Positions 42,663 to 50,078 of a DNA stretch of 64,000 nucleotides are shown here, piece after piece (within the stretch, counting starts at the first letter, position 1; each line of letters starts with the position of its first letter). The translations under genes and the position numbers were made by a program. Below the pieces are notes generated by a model that saw nothing but the letters and a program-made list of their open reading frames with translations, was not told the origin of the DNA and ran no database searches. Source of the DNA: a virus. The stretch is from IMG/VR virus record IMGVR_UViG_3300045747_000058, positions 1-64,000 of that record; one strand, written 5' to 3'.

Positions 42663-42862
42663 TACACAACTCCCCCGTTATCCAGTAGCCAAGCGTTGGC
42701 GGTATTCAGCGTCGCCACGATGGCCTCCACCCTGTGGTATGGGTGCCAGTCGGGCGTCTTCTCTATCACGATGCCGCGCGCATCCGTGTCAGCAGTGATG
42801 CTGATCTGGGTCGCCCCCGTCGCGTCATCAATTACCGTCCACGTGTTGCGCATACGATCCAC
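42662..42862 (-). CDS. Small hypothetical protein in the virion operon (66 aa)
   Basis: Begins MDRMRNTWTVIDDATGATQI and ends one base inside the gene that follows it on the transcript. Beta-rich, no known domain. The regulatory word at 42863-42879 lies directly in front of its ATG, and no good Shine-Dalgarno is visible. Confidence 0.55.
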   Translation of the reverse strand: MDRMRNTWTVIDDATGATQISITADTDARGIVIEKTPDWHPYHRVEAIVATLNTANAWLLDNGGVV

Positions 42863-42879
42863 CTTAGAGAATAGATTAG
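42863..42879 (-). promoter_or_regulatory. TCTAA-like word overlapping a stop codon
   Basis: On the minus strand CTAATCTATTCTCTAAGG: TCTAT and TCTAA at 7-base spacing. It overlaps the stop of the gene at 42876 and abuts the start at 42862. A weaker match than those at 38122 and 18541. Confidence 0.35.
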
Positions 42880-43346
42880 TTGTCGATCTGGAACGTCAAG
42901 CTGTTTGCAGGGAACGTCACGCTGTCACCCACGTTGATCGTCTTGGAGACAGTCAGCGCAGAGTAGATCAGCAGGTTACCGGCGGCGGCGGCGTCATAGA
43001 TGCCCACACCGGTCACTGTGCCCCAGCCAGCTGGCGTGGGTGTCGGGAAGGTGATGATTGCTTGGTTGCGGGTTGTGCCGGTCACGCCGGAAGACGCAGC
43101 AGTAGTGCTGGCCTGCTGGGTGTTGTCCCATGCCGTCGTGGAGCTTGCCACGGCTACGCGCGCGTAGGCGTTACCTGTCACTTCGGTACCTGCGGTGGAG
43201 TCCGTCGGTGTCGTGGTCAGCAGTCCGATGTACAGGTTGGCGGGGCCAGTACCTGCGGCAGCGGTTGCGCCAGTGATGTTGATTGCTTGGGCGCGAAAGA
43301 ACCAATCAATCAGTTTATTTTCCAGAAAGTCCGACATAGCTGCCAT
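42876..43346 (-). CDS. Conserved phage structural protein, tail-fibre-associated type (156 aa)
   Basis: Begins with a helix (SDFLENKLIDWFFRAQAI), then beta-rich blocks including LYIGLLTTTPTDSTAGTEV and ARVAVASSTTAWDNTQ, a pattern shared by many phage and prophage proteins. The conserved end is WGTVTGVGIYDAAAAGNLL. Members usually lie beside head-tail joining genes. Exact role unknown. Confidence 0.7.
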   Translation of the reverse strand: MAAMSDFLENKLIDWFFRAQAINITGATAAAGTGPANLYIGLLTTTPTDSTAGTEVTGNAYARVAVASSTTAWDNTQQASTTAASSGVTGTTRNQAIITFPTPTPAGWGTVTGVGIYDAAAAGNLLIYSALTVSKTINVGDSVTFPANSLTFQIDN

Positions 43347-43357
43347 GATTAGCTCCT

Positions 43358-43630
43358 TTAGCGTTCAACGATTTTGAGGGTGATCGACCGGTCATCAACT
43401 CTGCCGCCGTTGGTCGTGATCCGGCAAGTCAGTGTCTCAGTGGTGCCTACGACACCACCGGAAACAAAAGCAGTCGCGTTCGTCGTGCCAAACGACGAGG
43501 AGACTTTGGTAAGTCCCGCAGACACTACCCACTCAACCGTGAGGATCGTGTCGTTGAGGGGTAGGAGGTACGGTGCCCAGTCGAACGTGTAGTCGAGGAC
43601 AGCGTTGGGGTCTTTTTTATATACGGCCAT
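43358..43630 (-). CDS. Fibre-tail adaptor-like protein (Ig-like fold)
   Basis: 90 aa from ATG 43630 (GGAGGTCTTTG upstream; TGATG overlap with the previous stop). Contains LDYTFDWAPYLLPLNDTI, TVEWVVSAGL and TETLTCRITTNGGRVDDRSI, a combination I recognise from phage 'Gp77-like' fibre-tail adaptor proteins. A single Ig-like beta domain. Expected to bridge tail and fibres. Confidence 0.7.
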   Translation of the reverse strand: MAVYKKDPNAVLDYTFDWAPYLLPLNDTILTVEWVVSAGLTKVSSSFGTTNATAFVSGGVVGTTETLTCRITTNGGRVDDRSITLKIVER

Positions 43631-44271
43631 CAAAGACCTCCATACGAAACAGCACCGACTGGTCGGCGTAGGCGGCTCTGCTCAACCTTCGCAGCTGCAC
43701 AGTAGGCGACAAACGCGGCCTCGTGCTTCGCCGATTTCTGAGGGTCTTGCCCATCGGTATCAGGGATGCTGTACGCCCGCTTCTTCACCCAGTCGAGGAG
43801 GTTGATATGGTGCTGGGCGTCGATCTCAAAGTCGTCACCGGCGACTACGTCGACGGGCAGACGGAAAGTACGAAGCTCGACCACGCACGCAGTGTTGGGC
43901 TTTGGGTGCGCGCGGACGTACCCTTTTTCCATCCCAGTGATAAGCGCGCGAAGGGGTCCTTCGCGGCCGTCGAACTTCATGCCCTTTTCTCGCATCTTCT
44001 CGACGGCGACCAGGGGGACGTCGTTGCCCGTCGCAGAGTCGATGGCGTCACGCAGTTTCAAGATCGCGGGGTCGATGGCGTACCACTCAGTGCCGTCGGC
44101 CTTGATCATGAGCTTGAAACTGCGGGCATCTTCGATGCCGTAGGTCCACCGGCAGAACTGTTTCTGAGCGTCGTCGATGTACGTGTAGATCAGCGCATCG
44201 CTCCACAGATATGGAGCGGCGGTGTCAAACACCTCCGAACGAAACTGGTCCTTCAGTTCTGTCGTGTTCAT
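43630..44271 (-). CDS. Head-tail adaptor (SU10/P22 gp4-like)
   Basis: 213 aa, largely helical. Begins NTTELKDQFRSEVFDTAAPYLW and continues DALIYTYIDDAQKQFCRW, the pattern of adaptor proteins that form a ring under the portal in SU10- and P22-like viruses. A beta insert (VVELRTFRLPVDVV) precedes the C-terminal helices. Located between capsid and tail genes as expected. Confidence 0.78.
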   Translation of the reverse strand: MNTTELKDQFRSEVFDTAAPYLWSDALIYTYIDDAQKQFCRWTYGIEDARSFKLMIKADGTEWYAIDPAILKLRDAIDSATGNDVPLVAVEKMREKGMKFDGREGPLRALITGMEKGYVRAHPKPNTACVVELRTFRLPVDVVAGDDFEIDAQHHINLLDWVKKRAYSIPDTDGQDPQKSAKHEAAFVAYCAAAKVEQSRLRRPVGAVSYGGL

Positions 44272-44274
44272 GGT

Positions 44275-44649
44275 TTAGTCGTTGTCTTTGATCTTGAACG
44301 CGGTCCAGGCTGCATCGCGTTCTTTGTTCTGGACAGTCCAGCCAAGGATCGTAGAAAGCACCTTGGCATGCGGAGAGCCTGCGGCGGTGAAATCCTCGCG
44401 CTTACCGCGCAGAGTTATGGTCTCGAAGGCTTCGGAGATGGCCTGCTGGCGAACAGAGGGGTCTGTCGGTTCGAGGGCTTCAGGGTTGGTCGCGGGGTCC
44501 ATGTCCAACTCTTCCTCCGGCACAGCGCCTGCTGCCATGACCTCTTCGTACATATTTGGAGGGACGTGCGTAAGCTCACCCTTTTTGAATTCGATGGCGT
44601 GGCCACTGGTGGACACGATGGTGCGATTGCGATGCATCACAAATTTCAT
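44275..44649 (-). CDS. Conserved virion-cluster protein (124 aa)
   Basis: The N-terminal beta unit (HRNRTIVSTSGHAIEFKKGE, LTHVPPNM) and C-terminal helix (HAKVLSTILGWTVQNKERD) are a pattern common in N4-gp56-type podovirus head clusters between the capsid and adaptor genes. Function not established. Confidence 0.65.
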   Translation of the reverse strand: MKFVMHRNRTIVSTSGHAIEFKKGELTHVPPNMYEEVMAAGAVPEEELDMDPATNPEALEPTDPSVRQQAISEAFETITLRGKREDFTAAGSPHAKVLSTILGWTVQNKERDAAWTAFKIKDND

Positions 44650-44677
44650 TTTTAGTTTCTCCGTGCGGTTAGTAGAA

Positions 44678-44699
44678 GGACGGGGCCGAGGCCCCGTCC
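44678..44699 (-). terminator. Perfect 10-bp GC hairpin between virion genes
   Basis: GGACGGGGCC and GGCCCCGTCC pair around a two-base centre, 12 bases after the stop of the gene at 44711. On the minus strand it is followed by TTCTAC, a poor U-run, so partial termination or mRNA processing that sets the capsid:tail ratio is more likely than full termination. Confidence 0.6.
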
Positions 44700-44710
44700 A
44701 CTCAGGTCAT

Positions 44711-45217
44711 TTATGCAATGACAGTTTCGTCGGCCTTGCCGTCGATGGTGTAGTTCACGCGGACGCGAACCTTTCCGGCGGTAGCAGTGGCAGTCAGACC
44801 GGCCGTGGTCAAGCGGATGTTGACGCCAGCGTTGCACAGCAGGGGCGCGGTCAGCAGCAATGCGGTGCGCGAGCCAGCAGCGGCAGCGTCCAAGTCCAGG
44901 GCGGATACCAGGGCAGCGGTGTTGCCAGCGACGCCCAGGTTCAGTGTCGCGCCAGCGCCGATGCCGACGAATGCGGTCTCGACGATGACTTCACCACCGG
45001 TGATCACTGCGCCGATAGGCATAGGGACCGCGTCGAGTACGACACCAGTGCCAGCGGTCAGGCCGGACACAACGGACGAAGGGTCGGCCAGGGCAACGGT
45101 GGAGCCGAAGGTAGTCTTCACTTGCGAGACGGAGTCGATGGCCCAGTCGTTGTAGTTGAAGACAAACTCGGCTGTCAGCTGACGCTGGACCGTACGGGTT
45201 GCGAGTAGTTTGCTCAT
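44711..45217 (-). CDS. Capsid-associated (decoration-like) protein candidate (168 aa)
   Basis: Directly downstream of the major capsid gene. Beta-rich with a C-terminal VRVRVNYTIDGKADETVIA and conserved Gly turns (AVITGGEVIVETAFVG). The size and place fit a capsid decoration or head-completion protein. No diagnostic motif. It ends in front of a strong hairpin, consistent with high expression together with the capsid. Confidence 0.6.
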   Translation of the reverse strand: MSKLLATRTVQRQLTAEFVFNYNDWAIDSVSQVKTTFGSTVALADPSSVVSGLTAGTGVVLDAVPMPIGAVITGGEVIVETAFVGIGAGATLNLGVAGNTAALVSALDLDAAAAGSRTALLLTAPLLCNAGVNIRLTTAGLTATATAGKVRVRVNYTIDGKADETVIA

Positions 45218-45231
45218 GGTGTGTTACCTCC

Positions 45232-46344
45232 TTATTGAGCGACGTAGCAAGACAGCACGCCGAAGTCTTCGACAGCGCCGTTCTCGTAGATGTTTCCGAA
45301 TTTAGGCTTCAGGAAACCGGCGATCTTGCCAACAGAGATGCCTTGCTGGTTGTCGTAGTCAAAGCCCTTTTCGTTCCATTCGGGTGCGCCGATGTCGGCC
45401 ATGCCCATGGCTTGAGCGCCACAGAACAGGATTTGCGCGCCGTCGATGGTGCCGGTGCCGCCGTACTTGGAGCCGCTGGCAGCGCCAGTGGTGTTGGGCA
45501 CGTGGCGGAACTCGTGCAGGTAGATGCCGTCGATCTTCACGGTGGAGCCGCTGAAGAGCTTGTCATTTACGCTGGAGTTCTGGCTGTAGCGCAAGTTGGC
45601 CATGTAGTCAGGGTCCATCTTCAGCTTGGCCATCGCCTGCGGTGTCAGGAACGCATGGTAGGTTTCCTCGCCGCCCTCGCCGGTCACGCCACGGACGTAG
45701 CGGTCTTTGGCGTAAGCCTTGAGTTGCACGAACATGTTCCAGCTTGGGGTGTCACCGGCGATGATGGCAGACGAAGCGGCCGCAGGCACCAGGGTCTTTG
45801 CCACGCTATCCCAACGCAAGCGGCGGGCGTTCGAGGGGGCGGTCACATCACCGGCGAACTCCAGAAACTGGAGATCAGAGCCAATGCGGGCAGCGCCGTT
45901 GTTCTTAAACGCGTAGCTGCGGCCAGCCAAGGTCAGGAACGCCATCTGGTCAATGCGGTCAGCCAGCCAGTAGGCGAGCACATCGCGGCTGTTGCCACGG
46001 AACTCGACGACGGACTTCTGGTCAGCCATACGGCCTTCGTGACGGTTGGCATGACGCAGCTGGTCGATGCGAATCACTTGGTCGAAGGTTTGCATGCCCT
46101 CTTCGTTACCTTCCAGGGTGCGGTCGCCAGCGACGCCGTCACCAGTCAGGTCAGCCAGCAAAGTGATTACGGCGCGTGCGCCCTTCTCAGTCTTTTTCAG
46201 TTCAGTGATGTGCTGAACCATGCTGTTGGGACCCTTGCCCAGGAACTTGTTCACGAACGACATGTTGCGGGCCTGTTTCCACAAGTCCATAGACCAGACG
46301 GTCTTTTGCTCGCTTGTCAGCAAGCCGAAGTTGGTTAGTGCCAT
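45232..46344 (-). CDS. Major capsid protein, N4-gp56 family
   Basis: 370 aa. Diagnostic features: SEQKTVWSMDLWKQARNMSF at the N-terminus, FLGKGPNSMVQHIT, LKKTEKGARAVITLLADL, and QVIRIDQLRHANRHEGRM-type E-loop sequence, all typical of N4-gp56 family HK97-fold capsids. The start has a strong AAGGAGG. A 147-base control region lies upstream and a probable decoration gene downstream. Confidence 0.92.
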   Translation of the reverse strand: MALTNFGLLTSEQKTVWSMDLWKQARNMSFVNKFLGKGPNSMVQHITELKKTEKGARAVITLLADLTGDGVAGDRTLEGNEEGMQTFDQVIRIDQLRHANRHEGRMADQKSVVEFRGNSRDVLAYWLADRIDQMAFLTLAGRSYAFKNNGAARIGSDLQFLEFAGDVTAPSNARRLRWDSVAKTLVPAAASSAIIAGDTPSWNMFVQLKAYAKDRYVRGVTGEGGEETYHAFLTPQAMAKLKMDPDYMANLRYSQNSSVNDKLFSGSTVKIDGIYLHEFRHVPNTTGAASGSKYGGTGTIDGAQILFCGAQAMGMADIGAPEWNEKGFDYDNQQGISVGKIAGFLKPKFGNIYENGAVEDFGVLSCYVAQ

Positions 46345-46491
46345 GTGGCACCTCCTTTTAGATCGAAGTTAGAGATAAGAAATCACAACGTCGAATATCG
46401 CCCCGACAAGCGAGAGTGGTAGGTGCTATCGTGACCTTACCTGAACCGTATGTTGCGCATTCTAATCTAAATTAGAACGGCGTTCGATCTA
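46345..46491 (-). promoter_or_regulatory. Capsid-gene control region with two TCTAA-type sites
   Basis: Site 1 at 46359-46375 is CTCTAACTTCGATCTAA on the minus strand, 5 bases before the Shine-Dalgarno. Site 2 at 46460-46477 is a perfect inverted repeat, TTCTAA ... TTAGAA. AGATCGAA occurs near both. No clear -35/-10 pair found. It is the longest untranslated gap within the head operon, so an extra promoter for capsid is likely. Confidence 0.55.
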
Positions 46492-47637
46492 CTATGCGAC
46501 GGTTGCCCCGCGTGGCACAAAAACATCCACGGATAGCCCGTTAATACCGGCACCGCCGTTGCCTGCGGCGAATATGCGGCCGTCGCTCATCAGCTTCACG
46601 GTGGGCGTCTCGGACGGCACCGGGACGCCAGTGATCGCAGAAAACGTGTTCACGACCGTGCCGTTCCCGCTGACGATCAGCGCGCGGTAGTACGTGGTGC
46701 TGTAGATGTACAGGAGCAGTGCGCTGGTTCCTGATGTCTGGCACATGGACATGAACTGCGCAAAAGTGCCAGAGACAAATGTCTTCGCTGTACCGAGGGT
46801 GAACACTCCAGCTGCAACGGACCACGGCACCACGCCAAACACAGAAGTAGTCTGGTTGTAGTACGCGATCAGTCCGCCAGTGGCCGACGTCGCAATGAAC
46901 GCCGCAGGGGTGCCGAGCGTGAACGCAGCCGACGCCGTCCCAAATGCGGGGGTTGTGCCCGTGAGGGTTATGTCCACCATCTGGAAGCTGTTGGTCCCTG
47001 TGGTGGCGACGCACACGACCTCGGTCGCGGACAGCTGCGCCAAAAATAGCTGGCTTGATGCGACGAGGAACGCGCTCACCACGCCGACGCCGGGAGTGAT
47101 GACGGAGGTCGTGTGGGCGATGTGTTTTGCGGCCAGGACGTTCCCCGCCGTGTGATACACGCATAAGGATGCGGCGGCGGAAAGGCCAACTGTGTATATG
47201 CCGTTGCCAGGGGCGACCAACGTGATCACTTCAGGCCCTACACTGATCCGGTCGTTGGTGAGGTCGATGATTACCCCGCCCCCGTAATTGGCCGTAGTTA
47301 CGGTGTACGTCACCCGGTACCCGACGAACACATGCGTGGCGTCGATCACGGTCTCGGTACAGACCAAGTTCCCCCCAGTACCGGGGGTAGGGAATGCGAC
47401 GATGCGACAGGATACGAGTTTTACGCGCGTGCCGTCGACTGCGAATAAGTAAGCGGCGTACCACTTACTTGTTGTACGCGCGGAGAGCACAAGCACTCTG
47501 GTGGGGGACAGCACGGAGACCACGGTGTTCTGGCACGGCAGCGCGACCTCGTGGAATGCATGCTGGGCGTAGGCGTGGTCGGACCCGACTTCGGCGCGAG
47601 CCTCCCCCGTGATCAGGTGAAAGTTCGCATTGAACAT
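46492..47637 (-). CDS. Propeller-like virion protein (381 aa), host-recognition candidate
   Basis: Regular ~50-residue beta units with small residues (LSPTRVLVLSARTTSKWYAA, AATEVVCVATTGTNSFQM-like, LMSDGRIFAAGNGGAG) suggest a beta-propeller of about seven blades. No coil or signal peptide. It lies between the terminator at 48308 and the capsid control region and is coupled to the gene before it, so the pair resembles a separately controlled insertion. Confidence 0.6.
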   Translation of the reverse strand: MFNANFHLITGEARAEVGSDHAYAQHAFHEVALPCQNTVVSVLSPTRVLVLSARTTSKWYAAYLFAVDGTRVKLVSCRIVAFPTPGTGGNLVCTETVIDATHVFVGYRVTYTVTTANYGGGVIIDLTNDRISVGPEVITLVAPGNGIYTVGLSAAASLCVYHTAGNVLAAKHIAHTTSVITPGVGVVSAFLVASSQLFLAQLSATEVVCVATTGTNSFQMVDITLTGTTPAFGTASAAFTLGTPAAFIATSATGGLIAYYNQTTSVFGVVPWSVAAGVFTLGTAKTFVSGTFAQFMSMCQTSGTSALLLYIYSTTYYRALIVSGNGTVVNTFSAITGVPVPSETPTVKLMSDGRIFAAGNGGAGINGLSVDVFVPRGATVA

Positions 47638-48296
47638 TATGCGTATGCCTTAGAGAAGTTCGCGTACCACGCGCTCTGCGCGGAGTAGTAAATCGCGCTG
47701 AGCATGTCGACCGCGTTGGCACCCACAGATAGCACAGGCACCACGCCGCCGGGGAACTTGAACGACGTGCTAAAGGTCATCGTGCTGCCGTTGGTCGCGC
47801 CCTGCTTGATCAGCAGCGTGATTGTCTGACCGTTGGTCGGGGTGGTAGGCGTCTGAAGGACGCACGTGACGCTGTCGGCGGTGAATATGAAGTTGTTTGA
47901 GGTGCTGGCGTCAATCGTGAGGGAGGTCGTAGTGGCAAGGGTCACTGGTGTAACGGCCTGCGCTTTGGTAAAGGCGTTTGCGTCGCTCAGGTTCACTTTG
48001 CCGTCAATGGACTCTGCGGTGACAAAGTTCACTACCGTGGCGCCTGCACTCCAGGCACGCGCTGCGGTGCCCCCCTGGGCACGGACGATGACTGTGAAGC
48101 CGTCGGTGACGCGGGTGGTCACCTTCACGATCTCAGGGATGTTGGCCGAGTCCACAATCGTGGCGTAGAAGAAGTCCGCCGCGCTTGTGACGGGGAACTT
48201 TACCCCGTCGCCCGAGGTGACGGACATCGAGGTAGCGATATCGGTGATGCTGGCGGATAAGGCCGAGCGGGCAAGGTTCGTGTGTTTGACACCCAT
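47637..48296 (-). CDS. Fibre-like virion protein (219 aa)
   Basis: N-terminus (HTNLARSALSASITDIATSMSV, then GFTVIVRAQGGTAARAW) resembles the attachment region of phage tail fibre or baseplate-linked proteins; the rest is Thr/Ala-rich beta. Likely works with the propeller-like protein to which it is coupled. Starts after AGGAAGTAGTC, only 12 bases past a strong terminator hairpin. Confidence 0.6.
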   Translation of the reverse strand: MGVKHTNLARSALSASITDIATSMSVTSGDGVKFPVTSAADFFYATIVDSANIPEIVKVTTRVTDGFTVIVRAQGGTAARAWSAGATVVNFVTAESIDGKVNLSDANAFTKAQAVTPVTLATTTSLTIDASTSNNFIFTADSVTCVLQTPTTPTNGQTITLLIKQGATNGSTMTFSTSFKFPGGVVPVLSVGANAVDMLSAIYYSAQSAWYANFSKAYA

Positions 48297-48307
48297 GACT
48301 ACTTCCT

Positions 48308-48340
48308 CAAAAAGGCCCCGGCCTTTGTGGGGCCGGGGCT
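48308..48340 (-). terminator. Rho-independent terminator inside the head cluster
   Basis: A nine-base perfect GC stem (GCCCCGGCC / GGCCGGGGC) with a 7-base loop, followed on the minus strand by CCTTTTTG. It lies between the RyR-domain gene and the fibre-like gene, so it should cut or lower transcription from terminase/portal genes into the genes below. Confidence 0.75.
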
Positions 48341-48378
48341 AACATGACGCACCGCATAGGGAGATTGCTACGCGGCTC

Positions 48379-48738
48379 TCAGCGCGCCATTTCGCGCGCG
48401 ATGGCGTGGACGACACCGCGAAAAATAAAGTCCTTGGCTTTCTGTTCAGCTGGAAGGTCTGCGTATGGGACGTAGCAAGGGTGCAGCTTGTTCGCTGGGT
48501 CCTTGTGCGCACCGTAGCTCCAACCGTCTTTGCGCTTCTGCTCCATCCATGCTTGATGGCTGGCGTCAACACCCAGGTCCGGGTTTGCAAGGTGAAGCTC
48601 AACGCCTGCGATGGCGCTGTCCTTCTGCCACTGCGGTGCTTCTTCCCAGAGAGTCTGGGTCTTGTCGCCGAGGGCTGCACAGTAGGCCGCGTTCACCTCA
48701 TGGCACACGCGGGCGATGGAGTGGGCCATGGATTTCAT
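48379..48738 (-). CDS. RyR-domain protein (119 aa)
   Basis: Contains the RyR repeat signature: LWEEAPQWQKDSAIAGVELH, then HQAWMEQKRKDGWSYGAHKD and HPCYVPYADLPAEQKAKD. This matches PF02026-type single RyR domains found in phages and bacteria. Such domains bind nucleotide-like or other small ligands in some systems, but no phage role is established. It lies in the head operon, coupled to the gene before. Confidence 0.85.
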   Translation of the reverse strand: MKSMAHSIARVCHEVNAAYCAALGDKTQTLWEEAPQWQKDSAIAGVELHLANPDLGVDASHQAWMEQKRKDGWSYGAHKDPANKLHPCYVPYADLPAEQKAKDFIFRGVVHAIAREMAR

Positions 48739-49046
48739 TGCGCCACCGCCGGACCGACGACATGCTTAGCCTGCCCCTGCTGGTAGGGCATCCATTCGGC
48801 GTAACCGCCACTCGCGGGGGCGGCATCATCGTCTTGCAGCAACTTCACGCTGGTGCGGTTGAAGCTGTTACCGTAGTGGTCCATGATGTGGAGGTTGACC
48901 ATGCGGTCGTCCCAGACGTACACGACAGTTGCGTCCATCGGCTGATCAGAAATCTGCGAGGGGTGTAGGTAGTTGTTGTTCCCGAGAGATACGGGCGAGT
49001 TGTCGTGGCGATACCAGACCTTGCGGCCTACTGTTGGCTTGATCAT
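48735..49046 (-). CDS. Hypothetical protein of the head cluster (103 aa)
   Basis: Starts KPTVGRKVWYRHDN and contains ATVVYVWDDRMVNLHIMDHYGN, a small SH3/OB-like beta barrel pattern seen in many uncharacterised phage head-cluster proteins. The C-terminal ~25 residues (DDDAAPASGGYAEWMPYQQG) are acidic and flexible. ATGA coupling to the RyR gene. Confidence 0.65.
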   Translation of the reverse strand: MIKPTVGRKVWYRHDNSPVSLGNNNYLHPSQISDQPMDATVVYVWDDRMVNLHIMDHYGNSFNRTSVKLLQDDDAAPASGGYAEWMPYQQGQAKHVVGPAVAQ

Positions 49047-49061
49047 TTTGGTTCTCCTGGG

Positions 49062-50078
49062 TTAAACAAACTCGTCGCCGCGCATACGTGCGAGCACGTC
49101 GTCGGGCAGTTTCTTGAAGTCGTCCTGGCTCATCTTCATCACGTCCTTGGCGGACAGTGAGCCACCGGCCTTGTCGCTGTCCATGCCGACCTTCGCGGTG
49201 CTGGCAGGCGTCTTGGATGCGGCGTCCACGTTCTTAGCCACAGCGGCCTTCTTGCGCTCCTTAGCTACGTCCTTGGCGACCTCTTCAGCGTCTACCTTGG
49301 GCGCGATGGTGGTGGCTTTCTCCTGGGCCTTGTCCTCAATGTCCACGACCTTTTTAACCGCCGCTTGCAGGGCCTTCGTCGGGGTCATGTTGCGCTGGCG
49401 CTCGTAGAAAATCTTCCACTCCACCACCTCACCCAGCACAGCTTTGTCGAAGTCGTCATGGTCAGGGTTCAGCGTGGGGAAGCTGGACTCGATGCGCTCC
49501 AGTGCCACGTCGTACCGGGCCTGCTCTGTGGCCTGGGCGATAGCGATCTGGGTCTTGTAGTCGTTCTTGGCGTCGTTGATCTGGCGCTCGACAGCACGAA
49601 TCTCGCGCATTTTCAGCGTGGCCTGATCAATCTCGCCGTCGGCCAGCAGCTTGGTGTACTCCTTCTCCAACGCCAGGACACCGTTCTCCAGATGGGTCAG
49701 GTCTTGGTTAATGTCCGCGACCTGACGGCCCTTCTCGTACTGGGCTAGGCGCTCCTCGGCCGCTTCGCGCTGAGCACGCTCCTTGGCCAGGATGTCCTTG
49801 TGGCGACTCAGCGGGATGCGTGAGTCCTTCTTCTTCGGTTCCTCTAGGGAAGCGTCAGGGTCCTCGGGGTCCAGGTCCTCGTCGTCCTTGCCCGCGAGCT
49901 TGACCAACTCAGCTTCAGCAGCTTTCGCCTCGGCTGCGCGCTCGGCTTTGGACAGTTCGTCCTGCGCGCCGTCGGCATCCTCACCGGTGGCAGTGAAGTT
50001 GTCACCCCGGTCAGCGCCGCCGCCGTCGGCCTCGCCTGCGGGTTTCATATAACGCTTGAGAAAGTTTTTCAGTATCAT
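49062..50078 (-). CDS. Scaffolding protein (338 aa)
   Basis: Highly charged and helical, with Asp/Glu-rich N-terminus (~15-85), coiled coils (~95-200), a conserved TLNPDHDDFD segment and a Lys/Ala-rich tail ending DDFKKLPDDVLARMRGDEFV. Composition, size and position between portal and capsid genes fit P22-like scaffolding proteins. Starts four bases inside the portal gene end. Confidence 0.8.
   Translation of the reverse strand: MILKNFLKRYMKPAGEADGGGADRGDNFTATGEDADGAQDELSKAERAAEAKAAEAELVKLAGKDDEDLDPEDPDASLEEPKKKDSRIPLSRHKDILAKERAQREAAEERLAQYEKGRQVADINQDLTHLENGVLALEKEYTKLLADGEIDQATLKMREIRAVERQINDAKNDYKTQIAIAQATEQARYDVALERIESSFPTLNPDHDDFDKAVLGEVVEWKIFYERQRNMTPTKALQAAVKKVVDIEDKAQEKATTIAPKVDAEEVAKDVAKERKKAAVAKNVDAASKTPASTAKVGMDSDKAGGSLSAKDVMKMSQDDFKKLPDDVLARMRGDEFV

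Noticed and set aside
43723-46338. Plus-strand frames of 300+ codons opposite the adaptor and capsid genes
   Set aside because: The minus-strand genes are confidently identified (adaptor, N4-gp56 capsid), and the plus frames read as Val/Leu/His-rich shadows without start signals.
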